Notes under the pieces: model-generated | Databases searched by the model: none | What the model was told of the DNA's origin: nothing | What the model saw: only the letters and a program-made list of their open reading frames with translations | Part shown: positions 1 through 7,842 of the stretch, piece by piece | How the letters are laid out: each line of letters begins with the position of its first letter | Position numbering within the stretch: the first letter of the stretch is position 1 | NCBI GenBank assembly: GCA_020853155.1 | Contig: JADYZL010000084.1 | Coordinates: 1 to 16,067 of the forward strand | Length of the DNA: 16,067 nucleotides | Origin: Bryobacterales bacterium | GTDB taxonomy: Bacteria > Acidobacteriota > Terriglobia > Bryobacterales > Bryobacteraceae | Direction: 5' to 3' | Made by a program: the position numbers and the translations under genes

Positions 1-912
1 GCGTTGGCGCTGCTGCCGCCGGGCGCGATTCTTCTCTCGCGGCGATGGGGGGCGATGCGCGAACGGTGGCTATGGCTATCGGCGGCGATGGTGGTGGCGA
101 TGGCGGGCCCGTGGTATGCCTTGGCTCCGGATGCGCTGCACCAGAAGGTGAGGGTTTACGGCGGTTATGCGCCGAGACCGTGGCAACGCCTGCTGACGCT
201 GCCGGAATGGTTCTGGTGGTCGATGGGGCCCGTGGTGTGCGCGCTGGCGATTTTCGGCTTGGTGGCGTTCTGGCGGAGGTTCCGGGAAGACGCGCTCTGG
301 CTGGCGTTTGCTGCGATGATTCCCGCTAGTCTTCTGCCGCGAATCGGGGTGGCGGTGTGGGAAACCCGCCATCTGGTGATGATGATGCCGGGCATCGTTT
401 GCTTCGCGGCGCTCGGTTTCCACGAACTGGCGCAGCGTGCGCCCGTGGGGCGGGCGCGGCGCGGGGCGGTGCTCGGGATGGCCGTGGCGGTGGCCATGTC
501 ACTCGCAATCTTGCAGCCGCCGCGAAAGACGCTCTCCGTCGCGGTGGAGATTGCGGAGGCGATTCCCGCGGGCGGGACCGTGCTGGTTTCCGGGACTACT
601 CCGTTCGAAGGAGCGGTGATCTCGGAACTGGCGATCCGCGATACGCGGCGGCCCGGGCGGGTGGTGCTGCGCGGAAGCAAGTCCCTCGCGAGTTGGAACC
701 CGCGCAGCCAATCGTTTGCACCACTCTTCAATGGCGCGGCGGAGGCGGGGGAGATCCTCCGAAAGCAGGGTGTGGAAGCCGTGGCGGTGGATGTCCGATC
801 GGTCGATTTGCACAACCGGCAGCTTGACGAGTATCTGCGTGGGATGGCGCGGGAATGGCGGCCGGCGGGGATATTCGGAGGGCGCACGGCACTTTACCTT
901 CGCATTCGCTGA
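1..912 (+). CDS. Membrane glycosyltransferase, GT39/ArnT-like (C-terminal part, 5' truncated)
   Basis: The frame is open from the first base and stops at 910-912, so about 303 C-terminal residues are present and the true start lies outside the window. Five hydrophobic segments are visible, near residues 22-41, 73-92, 97-112, 122-142 and 153-170. About 130 soluble residues follow, with alternating strand/helix character. The motif PWYAL near the start of the fragment and the ETRHLVMMMPGI segment resemble the PWY and 'ERY/H...P' regions of the dolichyl-phosphate-mannose mannosyltransferase/ArnT superfamily, which moves sugars from polyprenyl-phosphate donors on the outer face of the membrane. 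The catalytic N-terminal loop with its acidic residues is not in the window, so donor and acceptor cannot be told. It converges with the next gene, 41 bp away, with no clear terminator between them. The family call is moderate; an O-antigen-ligase-like membrane protein is the alternative. Confidence 0.6.
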   Translation, partial: ALALLPPGAILLSRRWGAMRERWLWLSAAMVVAMAGPWYALAPDALHQKVRVYGGYAPRPWQRLLTLPEWFWWSMGPVVCALAIFGLVAFWRRFREDALWLAFAAMIPASLLPRIGVAVWETRHLVMMMPGIVCFAALGFHELAQRAPVGRARRGAVLGMAVAVAMSLAILQPPRKTLSVAVEIAEAIPAGGTVLVSGTTPFEGAVISELAIRDTRRPGRVVLRGSKSLASWNPRSQSFAPLFNGAAEAGEILRKQGVEAVAVDVRSVDLHNRQLDEYLRGMAREWRPAGIFGGRTALYLRIR

Positions 913-953
913 ATCGATCGCGCGGGCATGATTTGCGTGCGGTCTCCGGCCGG

Positions 954-2732
954 TTAGATCGGCTCGCGGTAGCCGTAGAATTCGTGGTCTTCGTTGTAGC
1001 CGCCGCAGCCGCTGCCGAGGCGCCGGAAATCCTCGACGAACTCAATCGATTCGATCCACTTCACCATTTTGAAGCCGAGCTCGTTCTCCACTCGCAGGCG
1101 GAGGGGAGCACCGTGGAGCACGCTGAGCGGGCGTCCATTCATCTCATAGGCCAGGATCGTGAGGCTATGGCGCATGTTCTCGAGGCGGTGGACGTCGTAA
1201 TACCGGCCGCCTTCGGAGCCGTCCGAGAAGGAATAGAAGACAGCGAAGCGGGCTTGGGGCAGGGGCTTCACGATCTCGAGAATATGGCGCATGGGGATGC
1301 CGCCCCATTTCGCGATGCCGGACCAACCCTGAATGCAGAAGTGCTCCGTGATTTGCTCCTGCTTGGGGAGCGCCTTGATTTCGGCGTAGGTGAAGGCGCG
1401 CGGGGATTCGACGAGGCCGCGGACGGGGAGGACATACTCCGAGAATCCGCCTCCGGCCAGGGCGTCGAAGGCGTCGGATTTCGGCATCACGCCGTTCGGC
1501 CAGAAGAAGCTCGCGATGTCTTTTTCGGAGAACTGGTTGGTGGGGTTCCACAGTTCCCCCAAGCCCTTGAGCCAGCCGCCGATCTCCTCCCCCGAACGCT
1601 GGATGGAGCGTGCGTGCTTGAGGGTAAACGGGGAGGCGAGCATCCACGCGATGACGAGCAGGAGCATCGTGGCGCAGAACACGAGGAAGCCCGCGGGGCC
1701 GGTGGAGTTGACGCCCCAGAACATGTGGTTCAGGTTCCCAAAGAGTCCAGTGATGAAAACCATGGTGACGTGAGTGGCAATGAAGAACAGAAACCAGCAC
1801 AGGACGAAGAAATGAAGGGTGCGGCCCACTTGGCGGTGGAAGAGCCGCCCAGCCAAGCCGAGCTTGTTCGAAATGGCGGGCGATTGCAGAAGCCCGGAGA
1901 CTAATGCCAGAGCGGGTGCGAGGAACACAGTGACGAAATAGGCGAGCTGCTGGAGGCCGTTGAAATGCGTCCACCCGTGATTGGGGGGGAAGTTCAGGGA
2001 GGCGTACTGGATGGCCGCGGAGAGGGCTTGCGGGAAGACGTCCCAGGAGAGGGGGACCAGCCGCTTCCATTGGCCTGTACTGAAGAGCAGCACGTAGAAG
2101 ATGAGCCCGTTCACGAGCCAGAGCAGATCAAAAACGAAATGCCATTTTCGGGCGAGGCCGATGGTGTGGCGAACGCCGGGGATACCGAGCCAGCCGGGGA
2201 GGGAGACGGAATCGTCCTTGGAGGTCCAGACGCGGTCTCTGGGAACTCTGCGTTGGAAGCGGAACCATTCCGTGCCGGGAACGCAACTTCGATTCCAGTA
2301 GATGCGGGGGTGGTCCGCGAGGATCTGAATGCCGGAGCGGATGATAAAGAAAATCAGGAAGAGGTTGAAGAAATGGAGCAGCCGCAGCCATAGGGGGAAG
2401 CCGGAATCGACGCCCGCATCGACATCGCCCGGATATGCCTGGATGAACGCCTGCACGGATGGAAGCGTGCGCAACTCTTGCGCGGCGGCGATGGCGATGA
2501 GCAGGAGGACGGCGGCGATGGGAATGGCCCAGAGGATGTTGACCCATGTGGAGAAGAACCGGACGCGGGGGATGATGCCGGTTCGCGGCGGGAGCCAGCG
2601 CGTGGAATCCACGAAATCCTCTCCGATGGTCAGTTCCTCGCGGACCGGGCGGGAGCGCATTCGGGTTTGCGCTTCGGTATCGTCGGGCTGGTCAACGGGC
2701 GACGGGTAGAGTTGGTTGGGATCCACGCGCAT
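954..2732 (-). CDS. Cytochrome b-like membrane domain fused to sulfite-oxidase-type molybdopterin oxidoreductase domain
   Basis: A 592-residue protein in two parts. Residues 55-370 hold six membrane segments (about 60-84, 116-138, 199-218, 262-284, 304-328, 346-368). Histidines within or next to them (His120, His307, His321) are candidate haem b ligands, as in cytochrome b561/formate-dehydrogenase-gamma-like proteins. Residues about 400-592 form an oxidoreductase molybdopterin-binding domain: VRGLVESP at 437-444, HFCIQGWSG at 464-472 with Cys466 as likely molybdenum ligand, HGAPLRLR at 540-547, and a Gly-rich/acidic tail GGYNEDHEF. The natural substrate of this family is not established; related SUOX-fold enzymes act on sulfite or methionine sulfoxide. 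I chose the ATG at 2732 because GGAA lies just upstream. In-frame ATGs at 2753 and 2771 lack a ribosome site, and the frame beyond them runs into the CoA-transferase gene. No Tat or Sec signal peptide is seen. The gene is probably transcribed alone, since a terminator separates it from the operon upstream. Confidence 0.85.
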   Translation of the reverse strand: MRVDPNQLYPSPVDQPDDTEAQTRMRSRPVREELTIGEDFVDSTRWLPPRTGIIPRVRFFSTWVNILWAIPIAAVLLLIAIAAAQELRTLPSVQAFIQAYPGDVDAGVDSGFPLWLRLLHFFNLFLIFFIIRSGIQILADHPRIYWNRSCVPGTEWFRFQRRVPRDRVWTSKDDSVSLPGWLGIPGVRHTIGLARKWHFVFDLLWLVNGLIFYVLLFSTGQWKRLVPLSWDVFPQALSAAIQYASLNFPPNHGWTHFNGLQQLAYFVTVFLAPALALVSGLLQSPAISNKLGLAGRLFHRQVGRTLHFFVLCWFLFFIATHVTMVFITGLFGNLNHMFWGVNSTGPAGFLVFCATMLLLVIAWMLASPFTLKHARSIQRSGEEIGGWLKGLGELWNPTNQFSEKDIASFFWPNGVMPKSDAFDALAGGGFSEYVLPVRGLVESPRAFTYAEIKALPKQEQITEHFCIQGWSGIAKWGGIPMRHILEIVKPLPQARFAVFYSFSDGSEGGRYYDVHRLENMRHSLTILAYEMNGRPLSVLHGAPLRLRVENELGFKMVKWIESIEFVEDFRRLGSGCGGYNEDHEFYGYREPI

Positions 2733-2847
2733 TCGATTTCCACACGAGGGCATGACACCCACGGGGCGCATGCCGTTATCTCTCGGAGGAGCGCGGCGGC
2801 GGGAGTGTTTCCGGAATGAAGGAACCGCCACTTTGCAAAGAAAGGGC

Positions 2848-2886
2848 TTCGCGAAGAAAGCGGGCCGCGAGGGAATCGCGGCCCGC
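2848..2886 (-). terminator. Intrinsic terminator of the methylmalonyl-CoA operon
   Basis: Bases 2860-2870 and 2876-2886 form a perfect 11-bp, very GC-rich stem with a 5-base loop. Read on the minus strand, the stem is followed directly by TTTCTT, then further T-rich sequence. It starts 25 bases after the CoA-transferase stop codon, the right place for a Rho-independent terminator. It should insulate the cytochrome b/molybdopterin gene downstream from operon transcription. The T-tract is interrupted by a C, so some read-through is possible. Confidence 0.8.
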
Positions 2887-2911
2887 ATGGAGTTCGCCTT
2901 GGATGCGGGCT

Positions 2912-4414
2912 TCAGGCGAGGAACTTTTTCCACTCCACCTTGCGCATGTCGCCGGTCTTGAGGAACTGCACGTGGAAGGCGTAGGCGGCGGCCATGGTGG
3001 ATGGCGTGTGCCCGCCTTTGATGAGCTGGAGATATTGCTTCAGTTCTTCGCGGTATTCCGGATGCGCGCAGTTGTTCACGATGAGATCGGCGCGTTCGGC
3101 GGGGGTGCGGCCGCGAAGATCGGCCACGCCCCATTCGGTGGCGACCACCTGGACGGAGTGCTCGCTGTGATCGGCATGGCTCACCTGTGGGACGATGGTG
3201 CTGATCTTGCCGCCCTTCGCGGTGGAGGGGCAGGTGAAGATGGAGATGTAGGCGGCACGCGTGAAGTCTCCCGACCCGCCAATGCCGTTCATCATCTTTG
3301 AGCCCATCACATGGGTGCTATTCACGTTGCCGAAGATATCGACCTCGATGGCGGAGTTCATGGAGATGGTGCCGAGGCGGCGGATGGCTTCCGGGTTATT
3401 CGAGATCTCCTGCGGACGAAGAACGATGCGCTCCTTGTACCAATCGAGATTCGCGTAAATTTCCCTGAGCAGGGACGAACTGACGGAGAGGGAGCAGGTG
3501 CTGGCGAACTTCACGTTCCCGGCGCGCATCAATTCGATGACGCTATCCTGCAAGACTTCCGTATACATTTCGAAGGGTGGGATTTCCGGGTGGGTTCCGA
3601 CGGCGCCGAGGATGCCGTTGGCGGTTTCGCCGACACCGGATTGGATAGGCAGGAAGCCGGGAGGGATGCGGCCCACCTTGATTTCACCGGCAAGGAACTC
3701 CGCCACATTTTGGCCGATCTTCCGGTGCAGTTCGCCCGCGGGAGCGAGCGGACGCGCGTCGTCCTCGATGTTGGTTTCCACGATGCCCACGATCTTCTTC
3801 GGATCTACCTGAATGACGGGAGAGCCGATGCGGTCCGACGCCTTGTAGATGGGCAATTCGCGCCGGTGCGGCGGACTCTGCGGTTCGAAGATGTCGTGCA
3901 TGCCGCGGAGTTCCACGGGATGGAAGCGGTTGAGCTCGATCAGAATCTTGTCCGCCTTGGCGCAGAAGGTGGGGGCGGCGCCCACGGCCGAGGTGAGCAC
4001 GATCTGGCCGTCGGCGGAGACATCGGCGGCTTCGACGATCGCGAAATCGATATTGCCCAGGAATCCGTAGCGGACGAACTGCGGGAGCAGGGAGAGGTGC
4101 ATGTCGACGAAGCGGCAGGTGCCGTCGTTGATGCGCCGGCGCAATTCGTCGTTGGTCTGATAGGGCGTGCGGAAGCTGATGGCGTCGGCCTTGGCGAGAG
4201 CGCCGTCGAGCCAGGCGCCGGTGGATGCGCCCGTGAGCAGACCCACCTGGAACGGGCGGTCATGAAGATGGTCAATCACGGCGCGTTCGGCGAGCGCCAT
4301 CGGGATGGCTTTCGGAGAGCCGGAGGGAGTGAAGCCACTGCAACCCAGGTTGTCTCCATTCTTGATGAGAGCGGCCGCTTCGTTTGCGGTCATGCGTGCG
4401 TATTGGTCACCCAT
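2912..4414 (-). CDS. Acetyl-CoA hydrolase/transferase family CoA-transferase (succinate/acetate/propionate type)
   Basis: A 500-residue class I CoA-transferase of the Ach1/Cat1/AarC/ScpC family, full length for the group. The enzymes move CoA between an acyl-CoA and a carboxylate through a glutamyl-CoA thioester. The candidate catalytic glutamate is Glu286 in MYTEVLQD. The Gly-rich segment NGIGGSGDF (376-384) and EWGVADLRGRTP (427-438) are also family hallmarks. As the last gene of a methylmalonyl-CoA mutase operon it most resembles E. coli scpC in context, which exchanges CoA between propionyl-CoA and succinate. Succinyl-CoA:acetate exchange is an equally possible activity, because the sequence alone does not separate them. 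The ATG at 4414 has GAGGA four bases upstream and lies 27 bp after the meaB stop, so the two are probably cotranscribed. A terminator follows it. Confidence 0.88.
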   Translation of the reverse strand: MGDQYARMTANEAAALIKNGDNLGCSGFTPSGSPKAIPMALAERAVIDHLHDRPFQVGLLTGASTGAWLDGALAKADAISFRTPYQTNDELRRRINDGTCRFVDMHLSLLPQFVRYGFLGNIDFAIVEAADVSADGQIVLTSAVGAAPTFCAKADKILIELNRFHPVELRGMHDIFEPQSPPHRRELPIYKASDRIGSPVIQVDPKKIVGIVETNIEDDARPLAPAGELHRKIGQNVAEFLAGEIKVGRIPPGFLPIQSGVGETANGILGAVGTHPEIPPFEMYTEVLQDSVIELMRAGNVKFASTCSLSVSSSLLREIYANLDWYKERIVLRPQEISNNPEAIRRLGTISMNSAIEVDIFGNVNSTHVMGSKMMNGIGGSGDFTRAAYISIFTCPSTAKGGKISTIVPQVSHADHSEHSVQVVATEWGVADLRGRTPAERADLIVNNCAHPEYREELKQYLQLIKGGHTPSTMAAAYAFHVQFLKTGDMRKVEWKKFLA

Positions 4415-4441
4415 TGCGTCCTCGATAGTGAAATAAAAAGA

Positions 4442-5572
4442 TTACGGCGCGCCGCCCTCGCCCGGGCCGGGTTGCGGCGTGGGGCGGGGGAGCTTGCCGA
4501 GGAATAAATCAACGAGTATGGCGGCGGCTTTCGATGGGGAAACTTCTCCTTCGAGTACTTCCTTCAGCAATGCCTCTCGTCGCACGGTGACTTCGCGGTC
4601 ACAGCGGTAGGCGTCCGCGATGCCGGTTTCGACCGCGGCTTCGAGCCAGTCGATGAGCTGGGCGAGGCGGCGTTCGGCGAAGTAACCGTTGCGGGAGGTG
4701 AGGCGATGATACTCGACGATGCCGTCCCAGATCTCGGCGATGCCCGTGTTCTCCTGCGCGGAACAAGTAAGTACGCGCGGCTTCCAGCCGGAGGCGCTGG
4801 GCGGGAAGAGGCGAAGCGCCGCCCGGTATTCGGCCTGCGCGGCGCGGGCGCGATCCAGATTGTTTCCATCCGCCTTGTTGATGGCCATCATGTCGGCCAT
4901 CTCAATGATGCCGCGCTTGATGCCCTGCAGTTCGTCGCCCGCGCCGGCGAGCATGAGCAGCAGGAAGAAATCCACGATGGAAGCGACGGCGATTTCCGAT
5001 TGGCCGACGCCCACGGTTTCAATCAACACATTGCGGAAGCCGGCCGCTTCGCAGAGGATGACGGTCTCCCGCGTGCGCCGGGTGACGCCGCCGAGGCTGC
5101 CGCTAGACGGCGAGGGGCGGATGAAGGCCCGCTCGTTCGCGGAGAGCCGCTCCATGCGGGTCTTGTCGCCCAGGATGCTGCCGCCCGTGAGCTGGCTGCT
5201 GGGGTCGACCGCGAGCACGGCCACGCGCTGCTCGCGATCTTCGATGAGGTGCATGCCGAGCGCTTCAATGAAGGTGCTCTTGCCCACGCCGGGGACGCCG
5301 GTGATGCCGATGCGCAGGGAATCTCCGCTGTGGGGCAGGCAGCCCTCAAGGATGCGCTGCGCAGCGTCCTGGTGCCGGGGCAGGAGGCTTTCGATGAGCG
5401 TGATCGCACGGCTCAGCATGGCGCGATCGCCCGCGAGGATGCGCTCGACGAACTCTTCGGGAGCGGGGTCCCGCCGCCGCATTTCGCGGAAGCGCCGCGC
5501 CTGCGCCGCCGAGACGGAAGGCGGCGCATCAATGCCCGGCTGCACGGAGAGCGCGCTGTGTTCCGGATCCAA
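4442..5572 (-). CDS. meaB: MeaB/ArgK-type GTPase, methylmalonyl-CoA mutase chaperone
   Basis: A 376-residue G3E-family P-loop GTPase. The nucleotide-binding motifs are all present: Walker A GVPGVGKST at 92-100, the family segment VDPSSQLTGGSILGDKTRM at 122-140, ETVGVGQSE (185-193) as Walker B/switch, and NKAD at 232-235 for guanine recognition. MeaB proteins bind methylmalonyl-CoA mutase, gate loading of adenosylcobalamin and protect or rescue the enzyme from radical inactivation. The position directly after mutB (85-bp gap) supports that role. The start is TTG at 5572, preceded at seven bases by the strong ribosome-binding sequence AGGGGGAGG. The next ATG (Met31) would remove a poorly conserved N-terminal tail but has no comparable site. 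The C-terminal tail beyond about residue 360 is Pro/Gly-rich and probably disordered. The old name ArgK, a supposed arginine transport kinase, is misleading. Confidence 0.93.
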   Translation of the reverse strand: MDPEHSALSVQPGIDAPPSVSAAQARRFREMRRRDPAPEEFVERILAGDRAMLSRAITLIESLLPRHQDAAQRILEGCLPHSGDSLRIGITGVPGVGKSTFIEALGMHLIEDREQRVAVLAVDPSSQLTGGSILGDKTRMERLSANERAFIRPSPSSGSLGGVTRRTRETVILCEAAGFRNVLIETVGVGQSEIAVASIVDFFLLLMLAGAGDELQGIKRGIIEMADMMAINKADGNNLDRARAAQAEYRAALRLFPPSASGWKPRVLTCSAQENTGIAEIWDGIVEYHRLTSRNGYFAERRLAQLIDWLEAAVETGIADAYRCDREVTVRREALLKEVLEGEVSPSKAAAILVDLFLGKLPRPTPQPGPGEGGAP

Positions 5573-5579
5573 AATGTGG

Positions 5580-5590
5580 CCTCCCCCTTT
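5580..5590 (-). promoter_or_regulatory. Ribosome-binding site that fixes the TTG start of meaB
   Basis: Read on the minus strand this is AAAGGGGGAGG, a near-perfect Shine-Dalgarno sequence ending seven bases before the TTG at 5572. No ATG or GTG lies at suitable spacing, so it is the main reason for choosing a TTG start. Confidence 0.7.
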
Positions 5591-5657
5591 CGCTTCGATC
5601 TCCCGCGCGTGGGCGGGGCTTTCCTCATCGCTCTAGCGCGCGACGCCGCGCCGCCGG

Positions 5658-7820
5658 TTAACCCGCCGCTTCGGATTGCGAGGGTTCGCGGCTGGCGAGC
5701 AGAATCTCCAGGATCTGCCGCGCAGCCAAGGGAATGACGGTGCCCGGCCCGAAGATGGCAACCGCCCCGGCCTGATAGAGGAAATCGTAATCCTGGTGAG
5801 GAATGACGCCGCCCACGACGACCATGATGTCCTCCCGGCCCAGTTTAGCGAGTTCGCCAATCACTTCCGGCACGAGCGTCTTGTGGCCCGCGGCAAGCGT
5901 GGAAACACCGAGCACATGGATGTCGTTTTCGACGGCGTGCCGGGCTACTTCTGAAGGGGTCTGGAAGAGCGCGCCGATGTCGACGTCGAAGCCGAGATCG
6001 GCGAAGGCGGTGGAGATCACCTTCGCGCCGCGGTCATGCCCATCCTGGCCCATCTTGGCCACCATGATGCGGGGCCGGCGGCCTTCCACGGCCGCGAATT
6101 CGGAGGCGAGGGCGCGCGCTTTTGCAAAGGCCGCGTCGTGCTGGGATTCGGCGGCATAGACGCCGGCGATGGATCGAACCACGGCTTTGTACCTCCCGAA
6201 GACGGTTTCCATGGCATCGGAAATTTCACCGAGGGTGGCCCGCTTGCGCGCGGCGTCCACGGAGAGAGCCAGCAGATTGCCTTCGCCCGAACGGGCGCAA
6301 GCGGCGATGGCTTCGAGCGCGGCCTTGACGGCTTGGGCATCCCGTTCCGCTTTCAGTATATTGAGGCGCTCGATCTGGGATAAGCGTACCGCGGTGTTAT
6401 CGACTTCGAGTACGTCGAGCGGCGCTTCCTTCGCGAGGCGGTAGCGGTTGACGCCCACGATCACATCCGTGCCGGCGTCGATGCGGGCCTGCTTGCGTGC
6501 GGCAGCTTCCTCAATGCGCATCTTGGGAAGGCCTGTTTCGATGGCCTTCGCCATGCCGCCGAGTTCCTCCACTTCCTGGATTAGCTTCCAGGCGCGCGTG
6601 GCGAGCTCATGCGTGAGGCTCTCCACATAGTAGGAGCCGCCCCAGGGGTCTACGACGTGGGTGATGCCGGTTTCCTCCTGCAGGTAGATCTGCGTGTTGC
6701 GGGCGATGCGAGCGGAGAAATCGGTGGGCAGGGCGATCGCTTCATCGAGCGCGTTGGTGTGGAGCGACTGCGTGTGGCCGAGGGCCGCCGCCATCGCTTC
6801 AATGCAGGTGCGGGCGACGTTGTTGAAGGGATCCTGTTCCGTGAGACTCCAACCGCTGGTCTGCGAGTGCGTGCGCAGGGCCATGGATTTCTCGTTCTTC
6901 GGTGAGAAACTTTTCACGATCTTCGACCACAGTAGCCGCCCGGCGCGCAGCTTGGCAATCTCCATGAAGTGGTTCATGCCGATATCCCAGAAGAAGGAAA
7001 TCCGGGGAGCGAACTCATCGACGGCGAGGCCCGCCGCGACGCCCGTCCGAAGGTATTCGAGACCGTCGGCCAGGGTGTAGGCGAGTTCGAGATCCGCCGA
7101 AGCGCCCGCTTCCTGGATGTGATAGCCGCTGATGGAAATGGAGTTGAAGCGCGGCATGTTCTCCGCTGTGTAGCGGAAGATGTCGGCGATGATCCGCATG
7201 GAAGGCGCGGGCGGATAAATGTAGGTGTTCCGCACCATGAATTCCTTGAGGATGTCGTTTTGGATGGTGCCGGAGAGCTTGTTGAGCGGGACGCCCTGCT
7301 CTTCGGCGGCCACGATGTAGAAGGCCATCACGGGGATGACGGCGCCGTTCATCGTCATGGAGACCGACATTTCGCCGAGCGGGATCTGGTCGAAGAGCAC
7401 CTTCATGTCTTCCACCGAATCGATGGCGACGCCGGCCTTGCCGACATCGCCGGTGACGCGCGGGTGGTCGGAATCATAACCGCGGTGGGTGGCGAGATCG
7501 AAGGCGACGGAGAGGCCCTTCTGCCCCGCGGCCAGGTTGCGGCGGTAGAACGCGTTCGATTCCTCCGCGGTGGAGAAACCGGCATATTGGCGCACCGTCC
7601 ACGGGCGCATGGCGTACATCGTGGAATACGGGCCGCGCAGGTAGGGGGGCAGCCCGGCGGCATAGGAGAGGTGCTCCATGCCTTCGAGATCCTCGCGGGA
7701 GTAGTACGGCTTTACCGGAATCTGTTCCGGCGTTTCCCAAATGCGGCCGGATTGCGGCGCGGAGGGGGTGGCGGAGGCCGGTTGCGGGTGGTAGTCGATC
7801 TTCGTGAAATCGGGTCTCAT
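5658..7820 (-). CDS. mutB: Methylmalonyl-CoA mutase, large (catalytic, B12-binding) subunit
   Basis: A 720-residue protein with the usual length and order: a substrate-binding TIM barrel (about 30-555), a linker, and a C-terminal cobalamin-binding Rossmann domain (about 583-710). The B12 signature DxHxxG is intact at Asp593-His595-Gly598 (His595 is the lower axial cobalt ligand), followed by GVST (638-641) and GG (670-671). The barrel carries the methylmalonyl-CoA-specific segments TMYAMRPWTVRQYAGFST (67-84) and YPPAPSMRI (202-210), which argue against isobutyryl- or ethylmalonyl-CoA mutase. It interconverts (R)-methylmalonyl-CoA and succinyl-CoA by a radical mechanism, probably as a heterodimer with the small subunit encoded 22 bp upstream. 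Two ATGs compete: the one at 7820 has AGGGAG at seven bases, the one at 7826 only one base away, so I chose 7820. It starts MRPDFTKIDY. Confidence 0.97.
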   Translation of the reverse strand: MRPDFTKIDYHPQPASATPSAPQSGRIWETPEQIPVKPYYSREDLEGMEHLSYAAGLPPYLRGPYSTMYAMRPWTVRQYAGFSTAEESNAFYRRNLAAGQKGLSVAFDLATHRGYDSDHPRVTGDVGKAGVAIDSVEDMKVLFDQIPLGEMSVSMTMNGAVIPVMAFYIVAAEEQGVPLNKLSGTIQNDILKEFMVRNTYIYPPAPSMRIIADIFRYTAENMPRFNSISISGYHIQEAGASADLELAYTLADGLEYLRTGVAAGLAVDEFAPRISFFWDIGMNHFMEIAKLRAGRLLWSKIVKSFSPKNEKSMALRTHSQTSGWSLTEQDPFNNVARTCIEAMAAALGHTQSLHTNALDEAIALPTDFSARIARNTQIYLQEETGITHVVDPWGGSYYVESLTHELATRAWKLIQEVEELGGMAKAIETGLPKMRIEEAAARKQARIDAGTDVIVGVNRYRLAKEAPLDVLEVDNTAVRLSQIERLNILKAERDAQAVKAALEAIAACARSGEGNLLALSVDAARKRATLGEISDAMETVFGRYKAVVRSIAGVYAAESQHDAAFAKARALASEFAAVEGRRPRIMVAKMGQDGHDRGAKVISTAFADLGFDVDIGALFQTPSEVARHAVENDIHVLGVSTLAAGHKTLVPEVIGELAKLGREDIMVVVGGVIPHQDYDFLYQAGAVAIFGPGTVIPLAARQILEILLASREPSQSEAAG

Positions 7821-7827
7821 GTGCATT

Positions 7828-7833
7828 CTCCCT
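7828..7833 (-). promoter_or_regulatory. Ribosome-binding site deciding the mutB start
   Basis: AGGGAG on the minus strand lies seven bases from the ATG at 7820 but only one base from the in-frame ATG at 7826, so it favours the downstream start by two codons. Confidence 0.65.
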
Positions 7834-7842
7834 TTGGGCGCT

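Noticed and set aside
855..1904. 349-codon plus-strand frame opposite the molybdopterin gene
   Set aside because: Same shadow pattern: acidic, low-complexity translation lying over a well-conserved gene on the other strand.
2733..3134. N-terminal extension of the cytochrome b/molybdopterin protein to 726 residues
   Set aside because: It would cross the terminator and overlap the end of the CoA-transferase gene. The extra residues are Arg/Pro-rich and look like an out-of-frame translation.
3311..4507. 398-codon plus-strand frame opposite the CoA-transferase gene
   Set aside because: It is an antisense shadow made possible by high GC at third positions; its translation is Gly/Ala/Asp/Arg-rich with no recognisable fold, while the opposite strand encodes a clear enzyme.
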